In this document: positions 28,127 through 35,503 of the stretch, one piece after another
Numbering within the stretch: position 1 is the first letter of the stretch
Layout of the letters: each line of letters opens with the position of its first letter
NCBI GenBank assembly: GCA_014879845.1
Contig: JACSRI010000189.1
Location: 1 to 35,503 of the forward strand
Source of the DNA: Opitutaceae bacterium
Lineage (GTDB): Bacteria > Verrucomicrobiota > Verrucomicrobiia > Opitutales > Opitutaceae
Direction of reading: 5' to 3'
Length of the DNA stretch: 35,503 bases
Notes under the pieces: model-generated
Database searches by the model: none
Told to the model about the DNA's origin: nothing
The model's input: only the letters and a program-made list of their open reading frames with translations
Translations under genes and position numbers: made by a program

Positions 28127-28828
28127 ATGATGCCTACCCAGCCGCGCCCCGCCCGGGGCCCCGCCACGCGTCGCCGCACCGGTTTCAGCCTCGTCGAGAT
28201 GATCGGCGTCCTCGCCATCATCGCGATCCTCGCCGTCGTCATCGTGCCCAAGGTCTTCTCCACGATCGCGTCCTCCCGCGTCACGGCGGCAATCGCCTCG
28301 GTCAACACGATGAAGACCGCGGTCATCGATTTCGCAGGCAGGTTTGGCACGATCCCGACCACCACCACCAATAGCCGCCTCGATGACCTGCTCTTCACGG
28401 CCGGGATCACGGAGGGGCGCTTTTCGGTGAAGATCGGCACGCAGCCCGGAGCCTTCATCGAGGGTGCTTCGTGGGCGAAAGACGCCGCGACGGGAGTCTG
28501 GACCCCGGGCGGCGCGGTCGCCGGCAACAGTCAGGCCGGGCAATCGCGAGTCATCTGCGTCAACTCGAATGCCACCGCCCCGTCGGCAGCCAACGGCGCG
28601 AACTACCGGCTCAATGGCGCGGTCGACCTGCCCGCCCGGTCCCGCGTGGTCTCGGCGGTCATCGTGAATGTCACGGCGACCGATGCACTGGACATGAGCC
28701 GCCGCCTCGACGGTGACACCTACTCCGAGCAAACTGCGGCCACCGCCGACAACGCCGGCAAGGTCGTCTACCGCGCGCCCAACGGCCAGGGCCTGACGAA
28801 CGTCTACGTCTACCTCACGCACCAGTAG
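28127..28828 (+). CDS. Prepilin-type (type IV pilin-like) protein
   Basis: A 233-residue protein with the prepilin signature. A basic leader (RPARGPATRRR) is followed by G19-F20, then SLVEMIGVLAIIAILAVVIV with the conserved Glu at mature position 5 (E24). A prepilin peptidase would cut after G19 and methylate F20. The mature part is larger than a minimal pilin and has a YRLNGA motif near residue 163, shared with the second prepilin at 31814-32641. It is probably a major or minor subunit of the pilus/pseudopilus encoded downstream. ATG 28127 is chosen; an in-frame TTG at 28055 would give a non-standard long leader. The gene ends in its own terminator. Confidence 0.88.
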   Translation: MMPTQPRPARGPATRRRTGFSLVEMIGVLAIIAILAVVIVPKVFSTIASSRVTAAIASVNTMKTAVIDFAGRFGTIPTTTTNSRLDDLLFTAGITEGRFSVKIGTQPGAFIEGASWAKDAATGVWTPGGAVAGNSQAGQSRVICVNSNATAPSAANGANYRLNGAVDLPARSRVVSAVIVNVTATDALDMSRRLDGDTYSEQTAATADNAGKVVYRAPNGQGLTNVYVYLTHQ

Positions 28829-28870
28829 GCCGGCCGCCTGCGCCCCGATCTCTCCATTCATCGCCACATG

Positions 28871-28904
28871 AGCGGGCAGGGCCGGCGCCCGGGCCCGCTT
28901 TTTT
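28871..28904 (+). terminator. Strong intrinsic terminator immediately before the GspE/PilB start codon
   Basis: AGCGGGC (28871-28877) pairs with GCCCGCT (28893-28899), with an inner stem GGGC (28879-28882)/GCCC (28887-28890) and a CGGC loop. Counting the T at 28899, six T follow (28899-28904). The next start codon is at 28906, so the hairpin covers the region where a ribosome-binding site would lie. Confidence 0.85.
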
Positions 28905-28905
28905 C

Positions 28906-30588
28906 ATGGCCACCACACCTGCAACGCCTGCCGCTCCGACCAAGCGCCTGGGCGACCGCCTTCTCGAGGCCGGGCTGATCAACCGCCACCAGCTCGACCT
29001 GGCCCTGCGCGAGCAGAAGCGCACGGGGCGGCTCATCGGTGCGGTGCTGCATGAACTCGGCTTCGTCACCGAGCAGGACATCGCGAGTTTCCTCGCCCAG
29101 GACGCGCAGACGCCGACGGTCGACGTCGGCCGCATGGTCATCGAGCCGGAGGTGATCGCGCTGCTGCCCTTCGATTTCTGCCGCGAGTCCGCCGTGATCC
29201 CGTGTCGCCGCCAGGGGGATACGATCACGGTGGTGATGGCCGACCCGTTCGACGTGGTCGCGATCGACCGCATCGAGCAGACCACGCGCCTGAAGGTCGA
29301 GGTCTTCAACGCGCCCAAGCCCGACATCCTGGAGAAACTCGCCTCCGTGCACGAGCGCGAGGGCTCGATCGACCAGACCATCGACGAGCTGATGAAGATC
29401 AGCCAGCGCAAGGGCGGCGACGACACCACCGCGCCCATGATCCGCGCGGTCGAGCAGATCATCGCCGCCGCCGTGCGCAAGGCGGCCAGCGACATCCATT
29501 TCGAGCCGGACGAGAAATCCCTCCGCATCCGCATGCGGACCGACGGCGTGCTGCACGCGTTCATGCTCGTGCCCAAGGACCTGCAGGAGCCGTTCATCGC
29601 GCGCCTCAAGGTCATGGCCAACCTCGACGTCTCCGAGACGCGCCTGCCCCAGGACGGGCGCTTCGCCTTCCAGGTCGGTCGCAAGGAGCTGAACCTGCGC
29701 GTCTCCTGTATGCCGACCAACTACGGCGAAAGCGTCGTGCTGCGCATCCTCGACAGCACGGGCCTGCTGCTCGACCTGCGTTCGCTCGGCCTGCGGAGCG
29801 AGGATGAGCAGGCGTTTTCCTCGGCGGTGAACCGGCCGCACGGCATCGTGCTCATCACCGGCCCGACCGGTAGTGGCAAGACGACGACACTCTACACCGG
29901 CCTCAACAGCGTCAACCGGCTCGAGCGCGCGGTGTTCACGCTGGAGGACCCGATCGAGTACCGGCTCCCGCACATTCGCCAGACGCAGGTCAACGAGAAG
30001 ATCGGCCTCACCTTCAGCACCGGGCTGCGCACCCTGCTGCGCCAGGACCCCGATGTGATCCTCGTCGGCGAGACGCGCGACCGCGAGACGGCGCAACTCA
30101 TGGTGCGCGCCGCGCTAACCGGCCACCTCGTCTTCAGCTCGCTGCACACCAACGATTCGTTCAGCGCCGTGCCGCGCCTGATCGACCTCGGTGTCGAGCC
30201 CTTCCTGCTGCCGGCCACGCTGCACCTGATCATCGCGCAACGCCTCGTGCGTCGCCTCTGCAAGGTTTGCATGGAGCCGGTGGTCGACGCCGCCGCCACG
30301 CTGAAAAGCTTCAACCTGCCCGTGCCGACGGACCGTGAGCCCGCGCTCTGGCGTGCGCGCGGCTGCCCGGAGTGTCGGCAGCAGGGCTATCGGGGGCGAC
30401 TCGCCATCTTCGAGGCGCTGCAGATCGACGAATCGTTTCACCCGCTGCTGCATGAAGGCGGCGTCGACAAGATCAAGGCCCACGCCCGTGCCCGCGGCAT
30501 GCCGCTGCTCTTCGAGGACGGCATGCGCCGCGCCTTCGACGGCGACACGAGCATCGAGGAGGTCTTCCGCGTGGCCTTCGCCAGCTGA
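28906..30588 (+). CDS. GspE/PilB family assembly ATPase
   Basis: A 560-residue hexameric motor of type IV pilus or type II secretion assembly. Residues about 10-150 form an MshEN-like N-terminal domain (KRLGDRLLEAGLINRHQLDL). The ATPase core has Walker A GPTGSGKT (319-326), the Asp box TLEDPIEYRLP, Walker B DPDVILVGETRDRETA and the His box SSLHTND. A tetracysteine zinc motif is present (CKVC and CPEC). ATG 28906 is the only good start: no other ATG, and no GTG that leaves the N-terminal domain whole, is nearby. It comes 1 nt after the T-run of the terminator. Confidence 0.93.
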   Translation: MATTPATPAAPTKRLGDRLLEAGLINRHQLDLALREQKRTGRLIGAVLHELGFVTEQDIASFLAQDAQTPTVDVGRMVIEPEVIALLPFDFCRESAVIPCRRQGDTITVVMADPFDVVAIDRIEQTTRLKVEVFNAPKPDILEKLASVHEREGSIDQTIDELMKISQRKGGDDTTAPMIRAVEQIIAAAVRKAASDIHFEPDEKSLRIRMRTDGVLHAFMLVPKDLQEPFIARLKVMANLDVSETRLPQDGRFAFQVGRKELNLRVSCMPTNYGESVVLRILDSTGLLLDLRSLGLRSEDEQAFSSAVNRPHGIVLITGPTGSGKTTTLYTGLNSVNRLERAVFTLEDPIEYRLPHIRQTQVNEKIGLTFSTGLRTLLRQDPDVILVGETRDRETAQLMVRAALTGHLVFSSLHTNDSFSAVPRLIDLGVEPFLLPATLHLIIAQRLVRRLCKVCMEPVVDAAATLKSFNLPVPTDREPALWRARGCPECRQQGYRGRLAIFEALQIDESFHPLLHEGGVDKIKAHARARGMPLLFEDGMRRAFDGDTSIEEVFRVAFAS

Positions 30589-30608
30589 GCGCGCGAACCG
30601 CCGAAGCC

Positions 30609-31817
30609 ATGAGCCTCTTCCACTACAGGGCCTACAACGCCACCGGTGAGACGATCACCGGCTCGCTCGAGGCCGAGAGTGTACCCGCGCTGGAGGCGCG
30701 CTTGCGAACGGCCGGCAATTGGTTGCTGGAGGTTCGCACGGAAGGGCAGGCCGTCGCGCGGGCCGAGGCCACGGTCAGCCGGATCTCGGTGCGGCGTCGC
30801 GACGTGATCGTGTTCTTCGTGCAGATGTCGCTTCTGCTCCGGGCCGGCATCACCCTGCCCAATGCGCTCGCGCGACTCGCCGAGGACTTTGAGGACACCG
30901 TCCTCGGAAAGGTCGTCTCCGGGCTCGCGGAACAGGTGTCCATCGGCGTGACGCTGCACGCCGCGATGCAGACTTTCCCACGCGTGTTCTCGCGCCAGGT
31001 CGTGGCGATGGTTCAGGCCGGCGAGGTGAGCGGCCAGATGCCTGAGGTCTTCAAGAGCCTGAGCGACTACTACGAGTGGTTCGACGGGCTCATGGCGGAG
31101 ATCCGCCAGGCCCTGATCTATCCGATCATCATCATCTGCGCGGCGAGCGGGCTCGTGATCCTGCTCTTCACCTTCGTGGTGCCGAGGTTTGTCACGCTCC
31201 TGACGGATCTCTCGCTGCAGGTGCCCACGATCACGCGTGTGGTCATGGCGATCAGCGGCGTGCTCGTGCAGGGCTGGCCGTGGATCCTGGGGGCCGCCAT
31301 CGCCGCGCCGATCGCCTTGCGCCTCGCCCTGCGCTACCCCGCCTTCGGCCGCGCCTTCGATCGCAAGCTCATGGACCTCCCGGTCTTCGGCTCGCTCGTG
31401 GCGATGTTCGGCCTCTCGCGCTTTGCCAACAACCTCGGCATGCTCTACCGTTCCGGCGTCCCGCTGCTCAAGGGACTCGAGATCTGCCAGAAGCTCGTGG
31501 GCAACCGCGCGATCGAATTCGCACTCGAAGATGTGCGTCGGGGAGTGCTCGAGGGCACGCCGATGAGCAAGAGCCTCGCGCGCCACGATGTGTTTCCCAG
31601 CACGCTCGTGACGATGATCGCGACGGGCGAGAGCTCGGGCAACCTCGACGAGGCCCTGTCGGGCGTGGCTCAATACTACAACGCGATCATCCCACGCCGG
31701 ATCAAGGTGGTCTTCGCGATCTTCAATCCCGCCGTGATGCTCACGCTCATCGGCGTGGTCGGCACGGTGGCTCTCGCGGTGGTGCTGCCGATCCTTCAGC
31801 TCTGGCAAATGCGATGA
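30609..31817 (+). CDS. GspF/PilC family inner-membrane platform protein
   Basis: A 402-residue platform protein with the two-fold GspF repeat. The N-terminal MSLFHYRAYNATGETITGSL is typical. The first T2SSF domain has RDVIVFFVQMSLLLRAGITL and MVQAGEVSGQMPEVF. Two membrane segments lie in the centre and one at the end. The second domain has FGLSRFANNLGMLYRSGVPL and MIATGESSGNLDEAL. It anchors the assembly ATPase and coordinates pilin insertion or extraction. Its stop overlaps the start of the second prepilin by ATGA (31814). Confidence 0.93.
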   Translation: MSLFHYRAYNATGETITGSLEAESVPALEARLRTAGNWLLEVRTEGQAVARAEATVSRISVRRRDVIVFFVQMSLLLRAGITLPNALARLAEDFEDTVLGKVVSGLAEQVSIGVTLHAAMQTFPRVFSRQVVAMVQAGEVSGQMPEVFKSLSDYYEWFDGLMAEIRQALIYPIIIICAASGLVILLFTFVVPRFVTLLTDLSLQVPTITRVVMAISGVLVQGWPWILGAAIAAPIALRLALRYPAFGRAFDRKLMDLPVFGSLVAMFGLSRFANNLGMLYRSGVPLLKGLEICQKLVGNRAIEFALEDVRRGVLEGTPMSKSLARHDVFPSTLVTMIATGESSGNLDEALSGVAQYYNAIIPRRIKVVFAIFNPAVMLTLIGVVGTVALAVVLPILQLWQMR

Positions 31818-32641
31818 GGACGCGCGCCTCAGCCCCCGTCCGTCGCGCGGCACGCGCCTTCACGCTCATCGAGCTGATCGGCGTGCTCGCGATCATCGCG
31901 ATCATGGCCTCGGTTCTCGCGCCGAACATGGTGCGCTCGATCGATCGCGCGGCCGTGCGCGCCGAGGACGAGACCGCGGCCCGACTGGGCGAGCAGCTCG
32001 TGCTCCATCTCCGCGACAAGCGCGCCGTGCCGGGCGAAGGGACGTGGGGCGTTGACCTCGCCGCCTACTCCGACATCGCGGTCGTCGACATCCGCACGAA
32101 CAAGCGCGCCAACCCGCGATTGCTCGTCTACGAGACCGCGACCAGTCCCGAGCGCGCGCTCATTCTCTCCAGCATGCGCCCGGGATGCGCCATCCCCGCG
32201 ACCGCCGGGGCCGCGCGCGCGAGTTTTCAGACCATCTGGGACAACAAGGACGAGAACGTGCCGTTTCTGCTCAACTGGCGAGGGTGGCGACGGCAGTTCG
32301 ACGCCAACAACAACGTCATCTGGACCGACGGCGACTACCTCGTCGTCGAGCGGGTCAATCTCCGGCCGATCCTGCGCGACGAGCTCCAGCCGCGCACGAT
32401 CTCGCTCAACAACACCAGCAGCGGCACGGCGGCGCGCCGCGTGAGCTATCGGCTGAACGGCGCGGGTCTCGGCACCATCAACGCCGGCGAGGCCCGCGAT
32501 CTGCCGGGAATGGTCGTGGGCGACCGGCTCGACCTCTTCGGCGACGATGCCGGGGCGTCTCTGAACTATACCTACATCGTCGGGGCGGGCGGACGCATCC
32601 GCACGATCGACTTCGACGGCACGCAATGGACACCCCGATGA
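31814..32641 (+). CDS. Second prepilin-type protein (Ala at the cleavage position)
   Basis: A 275-residue prepilin. The leader is basic (MRTRASAPVRRAAR). The processing site is A15-F16, with TLIELIGVLAIIAIMASVLA following and E20 at mature position 5. Most prepilins have Gly at -1; here it is Ala, which prepilin peptidases can tolerate but may cut more slowly. Near the C-terminus is YRLNGAGLGTINAGEARDLP, resembling the YRLNGAVDLP region of the first prepilin, which suggests the two are distant paralogues. It is a probable minor pilin or pseudopilin. The start overlaps the GspF stop, and the stop overlaps the next start (32638) by ATGA. Confidence 0.85.
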   Translation: MRTRASAPVRRAARAFTLIELIGVLAIIAIMASVLAPNMVRSIDRAAVRAEDETAARLGEQLVLHLRDKRAVPGEGTWGVDLAAYSDIAVVDIRTNKRANPRLLVYETATSPERALILSSMRPGCAIPATAGAARASFQTIWDNKDENVPFLLNWRGWRRQFDANNNVIWTDGDYLVVERVNLRPILRDELQPRTISLNNTSSGTAARRVSYRLNGAGLGTINAGEARDLPGMVVGDRLDLFGDDAGASLNYTYIVGAGGRIRTIDFDGTQWTPR

Positions 32642-34092
32642 AATCCACGGCCAACGAATCCCCGGGTTCCGCGCGTGCGACGCGCCCCGCGCGCTCTGGT
32701 CGCAGCCCGGCCGACACGCTCGGGCTGAGCTGGATCCACGGGCAGTTCCACGCGGCCGCCTACCGGCGCCAGACGTCGGTCGGCACCTGGGTGGCGCCGG
32801 AGATGGTTGACTCGATCGAGCAGTTCGAGGCGGCGGTCGACGCCGCCATCGCGGCCCTGGATTTTGGCGGCGCCGAGGCGTTTCTCATCCTCGCGCACGA
32901 GCAGTTTGTCCACCAGATGGAGAACGCGCCAGCCTTCAGCGAGGCCGCGGCCCGCGCCTACCTGCGCTCCCGCGTGGAGCGCCACGCGCAGGACCATGGC
33001 GAGTCGCTGTGGGTGAGTCAGCGCGCGGAGTCCAACCGTAGGGATGCCTCCTACGTCCTGCATCTGCTTCCCAGCGAGTTCTACCTTCGTCTCAACGAGA
33101 TCGCCCTGCGCCGGCGGCTCGACCTCACGCGCATCCTGCCGCTCCTCGTTCCGTTGCAGGTCGAGCTCGGCAATCTCGGGGAGGCTCCCGGGCTGCCGGT
33201 GCTCCTCGCCGCCGAGGCCGGTGCGGCAACCACGCTCGTGGTCGGGCGGACGCCGCGCGAGGTGCTTTTCGCACGCACTACGCTGGCCAGCTGGCGCGGG
33301 GAGGCGGCGCGTGTCGCCGTCGAGATCAACCGCTCGCTGCTCTACGCGAAGCAGCAGTTCGCCGCCGCGGTGGACCGCATCTGGATCGTCGGCCCTTCGG
33401 CCGAGTCCGCTCGCAGCGAGATCGAATCCAAGTGCGGCGCCGGCAAGACCGTCGTCGTGCGCAGCGGCGGACCGGCGCACTGGCTTGACCTGGTGGCCCG
33501 CTTGCCCGCCCGGCACCCGATCAACCTGGTCGCGGGTTACCTGCGCCAGAAACGCCGCAACCGGCTCCTGCGCCGCGTCGTCATCGCCGCATGTTTTCTC
33601 GCGTTGGTGCTGCTCGGCCTCGACGCCTGGACGCGCGAGCAGGCCTGGACGGCCGAGTCCGCGCGCTTGCGGGCGCTCGCCGCGGGGGAGGAGACACTGC
33701 GCGCGGAGCACGCCCGCCTGACCCAGCGCAATATCGAGGTGCAGGAGGCGCAAGTCGCCGTCCAGACGATCACGGGCACCCGCCTGGCGGCGTTGCCGCC
33801 GAAGTTTCTCGGCCTGCTCGCCACCGTGCTGCCCGCCGAGGCGCGGCTCAGCGAGATCGTCGTGAAGTGGGACGACGCCGAGGGCCGCTGGACATTCCGT
33901 GCCGACGGCACGATCGAGGCCGACGAGGAGACGACCCGCACGCTCGTCGCGACGATGGGACGTCAGCTCGTGCGCACGCCCTTGCGCGTGCGCGTGCTCG
34001 AGTCCGCGCGTAGCAGCCATGGCACGACGGTCCTCGCGGACGGCACGATTCTGCAGGGCTTCGTCCTGGAGGGAGGGATCTTTGAAGACTGA
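32638..34092 (+). CDS. PilM/PilN-like (GspL-like) fused assembly protein
   Basis: A 484-residue protein with a cytoplasmic N-terminal half, one membrane segment at about 311-331 (RRVVIAACFLALVLLGLDAW) and a periplasmic C-terminal part starting with a coiled coil (ESARLRALAAGEETLRAEHA). The order of cytoplasmic actin-like domain, membrane helix and periplasmic domain is that of GspL or of PilM and PilN joined as one chain. Motifs are weak, so this is by architecture and context. It would connect the ATPase to the periplasmic alignment complex. ATG 32638 overlaps the preceding stop; ATG 32626 is a possible alternative. Confidence 0.7.
   Translation: MKSTANESPGSARATRPARSGRSPADTLGLSWIHGQFHAAAYRRQTSVGTWVAPEMVDSIEQFEAAVDAAIAALDFGGAEAFLILAHEQFVHQMENAPAFSEAAARAYLRSRVERHAQDHGESLWVSQRAESNRRDASYVLHLLPSEFYLRLNEIALRRRLDLTRILPLLVPLQVELGNLGEAPGLPVLLAAEAGAATTLVVGRTPREVLFARTTLASWRGEAARVAVEINRSLLYAKQQFAAAVDRIWIVGPSAESARSEIESKCGAGKTVVVRSGGPAHWLDLVARLPARHPINLVAGYLRQKRRNRLLRRVVIAACFLALVLLGLDAWTREQAWTAESARLRALAAGEETLRAEHARLTQRNIEVQEAQVAVQTITGTRLAALPPKFLGLLATVLPAEARLSEIVVKWDDAEGRWTFRADGTIEADEETTRTLVATMGRQLVRTPLRVRVLESARSSHGTTVLADGTILQGFVLEGGIFED
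34068..34073 (+). promoter_or_regulatory. Shine-Dalgarno site deciding the TTG start at 34082
   Basis: GGAGGG at 34068-34073 lies 8 nt before TTG 34082, ideal spacing. It is one of the few strong ribosome-binding sites in the window and supports a TTG start where no ATG is available. A second GGAGGG (34072-34077) is only 4 nt away. Confidence 0.6.
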
Positions 34093-34735
34093 GGTATCAC
34101 GCCCGATCGCGACATTCTGGCAGGCGCTCAGCGAGGTGCCGGGCTGGCCGGATGCGCCGCTGACCGTGCGCCTGCGCCGGCTCTGGCCCCTGGTCCTGCC
34201 GCTCGTTGGCTGTGTCGCCCTGGTCGCCTGGACCGGGCTGGTGCGCGAACCGGCGCGGCGCGAGACGCGCGCGGCGCATGCCGAGCTGCTCGCGCTCGAG
34301 CAGGAGACGGAGGAGTTGCGCCAGACCTTGTCCGACCAGACCGCGGCCGAACTCGCCGCGCAGGCTGCGGCGGCTCAGGCGCTGCTCATGGATTCACCCA
34401 CCGCCTTGCAGGATCGCTTGAAGGCCTACGCCGTGCAGGCGCGCGAGGCCGGCTGGGAGGCGACCTTCCAGATCTACGGACTGGCCGAGGATGATGCGGC
34501 TGCCGGTGAGGGCGCGCGGTTTGTTTTCGTCCCGGCGCGCGTGCGCCTCGAACCGAGGACAGACTCCGCCGACCGCTTCGCCACCCTGGTCGCCACGCTC
34601 GGACGCCTGGCATCGCTGCCGGGGCGCATCGAGATCACCCGCGTCACCGTCCGCGCCGACCGGCCCGGTGTGCCGGTCGTCGAAGTCAACCTGCGCGCCG
34701 CGTGCCGCCCCGCCCATGAGAAAGCTGCTGAATAA
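34082..34735 (+). CDS. PilO/GspM-like periplasmic alignment protein
   Basis: A 217-residue protein with a short cytoplasmic N-terminus, one membrane segment near residues 37-55 (LVLPLVGCVALVAWTGLV), then a coiled coil (RAAHAELLALEQETEELRQT) and a C-terminal alpha/beta domain (RFATLVATLGRLASLPGRIE, ITRVTVRADR). This is the layout of PilO or GspM, which pairs with PilN/GspL in the inner-membrane alignment platform. The start is TTG 34082, supported by GGAGGG at 34068-34073; the frame overlaps the previous stop by 11 nt. Assignment is by architecture and gene order. Confidence 0.7.
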   Translation: MKTEVSRPIATFWQALSEVPGWPDAPLTVRLRRLWPLVLPLVGCVALVAWTGLVREPARRETRAAHAELLALEQETEELRQTLSDQTAAELAAQAAAAQALLMDSPTALQDRLKAYAVQAREAGWEATFQIYGLAEDDAAAGEGARFVFVPARVRLEPRTDSADRFATLVATLGRLASLPGRIEITRVTVRADRPGVPVVEVNLRAACRPAHEKAAE

Positions 34736-35261
34736 GCCCTGGGTGGTCGCGGTCCTGGTGCTGCTCGCAGTCGTGCTCGTCGCGCAGTCCCTGCTCGACC
34801 GCTCGCCGCAACCCGTGCACAGGGATGCGGCGGTGGACGCCGCGGAGCCGGAGGACGGGTCCGCCGAGGAGGTGTCCGGTACGGACGTCCGCGCGGGTTC
34901 GCTCGTCGAGGCACTCGCGCGCATCTCGCTGCCGGAGGAGTTGCCCGATCCTTTCGCGCCTCGCCGCGCGCGTGCGACCGAGACGGCGCCCGAGATCCGC
35001 GAGGCCGGCCCCGACCAGACCGAGACGGTCAAGCTCTCGGCCATCTGGGAGCAGGACGGCGTCGCGTTCGTGCTGCTCAATGGCCGTGTCTGCCAGGCCG
35101 GCGATGTCGTCGGCCGGATGACCGTCGACTCGATCGAAGGCGAGGGCATCTGGCTCACGCATTGGAAGGGCCGCGATTTCGTGCGGCTCGGACAGGAATT
35201 CACACTCATCACGCCCGCCGCTGGCGCGGCGCAACCGAGGACCGCCACCCATGAAGGCTGA
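34716..35261 (+). CDS. PilP/GspC-like protein
   Basis: A 181-residue protein with an N-terminal membrane anchor (residues about 9-27: PWVVAVLVLLAVVLVAQSLL), an acidic proline-rich linker, and a small beta domain (VKLSAIWEQDGVAFVLLNGR, VCQAGDVVGRMTVDSIEGEG) that resembles the homology region of GspC or PilP, which docks onto the secretin. ATG 34716 overlaps the PilO-like gene by 20 nt, and the stop overlaps the secretin gene by 11 nt. Function is inferred from architecture and position just before the secretin. Confidence 0.7.
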   Translation: MRKLLNKPWVVAVLVLLAVVLVAQSLLDRSPQPVHRDAAVDAAEPEDGSAEEVSGTDVRAGSLVEALARISLPEELPDPFAPRRARATETAPEIREAGPDQTETVKLSAIWEQDGVAFVLLNGRVCQAGDVVGRMTVDSIEGEGIWLTHWKGRDFVRLGQEFTLITPAAGAAQPRTATHEG

Positions 35262-35503
35262 TCGCATCATGTCCACCACGCTGGCTGCGCTGGCCGCGTT
35301 CGCCGCCGCCACGCTCTCGCGTGCCCAGGAGACCGATACCAAGGTCGACCCCGCCACGCTCCTGGCCGACCGCCCCGCCGTCGCGGCGTTCAACTTCCGC
35401 GCCGAAGGCGTGCCGATCCGCCAGGCCCTCGCCCTCTTCGCCCGGGCCAACAAGCTCAACATCATTCCCGACAACGACGTCGAGGGCGACGTGACCGAAG
35501 ACG
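35251..35503 (+). CDS. Secretin (PilQ/GspD-like), 5' part (cut by window edge)
   Basis: The first 84 codons of a secreted protein. A signal peptide is seen (MSTTLAALAAFAAATLSRAQ after MKADRI), followed by FNFRAEGVPIRQALALFARA and NKLNIIPDNDVEGDV. This is the pattern of a secretin/TonB short N-terminal (STN) or N0 domain at the start of outer-membrane secretins. The multimeric secretin would form the outer-membrane exit pore. The gene is truncated by the window end, so the channel domain itself is not seen. ATG 35251 overlaps the previous stop by 11 nt; ATG 35269 (MSTTLAAL) is a possible alternative. Confidence 0.8.
   Translation, partial: MKADRIMSTTLAALAAFAAATLSRAQETDTKVDPATLLADRPAVAAFNFRAEGVPIRQALALFARANKLNIIPDNDVEGDVTED

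Overview
This is a GC-rich bacterial chromosome segment. The gene content suggests a Gram-negative bacterium: an outer-membrane porin, a secretin, periplasmic binding proteins and no LPXTG or Gram-positive features. The gene style resembles Verrucomicrobia, probably near Opitutales, but this lineage call is an inference from family resemblance and no marker gene was compared. The genes are packed tightly, with many ATGA or GTGA overlaps. Few starts carry a Shine-Dalgarno motif, and GTG or TTG starts decide several genes.

Layout. 1-1084 (minus strand): the 5' part of rplM (ribosomal protein L13) and a TorF/Gcw_chp-type porin with a hairpin terminator. 1226-5182 (plus): a DUF423 membrane protein, a CCA-adding-type tRNA nucleotidyltransferase, transaldolase and a SIS-domain sugar isomerase. 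5213-9243 (minus): a carbohydrate ABC transporter in which the solute-binding protein is fused to one permease, and a secreted four-EF-hand protein. 9366-12927 (plus): an orphan RelE-like protein, pssA, dnaN and an unknown membrane protein. 13212-19458 (plus): mnmE, mnmG, a PhoB/PhoR-like pair and trmB. 19717-26400 (plus): a complete F1Fo ATP synthase operon, atpBEFHAGDC, ending in a strong terminator. 26562-27999: an unknown protein and an SMP-30-type lactonase. 28127-35503 (plus): a type IV pilus / type II secretion-like locus (prepilin, GspE/PilB ATPase, GspF/PilC, second prepilin, PilMN/GspL-like, PilO/GspM-like, PilP/GspC-like, secretin cut by the window end).

How the parts fit. The dnaN, mnmE, mnmG (gidA) and atp genes form a set often found close to the replication origin. 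A perfect 16-bp parS-type palindrome (15397-15412) lies inside mnmG, so the window probably lies in the ParB-loaded, origin-proximal part of the chromosome. No convincing cluster of DnaA boxes was found. mnmE and mnmG act together in tRNA wobble-uridine modification, while trmB and the CCA enzyme are further tRNA-processing genes. The pilus/secretion genes make up one envelope-spanning machine. Its first pilin gene is separated from the ATPase gene by an intrinsic terminator whose T-run ends 1 nt before the ATPase start codon.

The most notable observations are the parS site inside a variable segment of MnmG, the terminator fused to the ATPase translation start, the fused binding-protein/permease transporter without a local ATPase gene, three compact hairpins before mnmE, a pseudoknot-like leader before the pilin gene, and a small unlisted membrane-peptide ORF before atpB. 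I see no rRNA, tRNA, CRISPR array, insertion sequence or phage gene.
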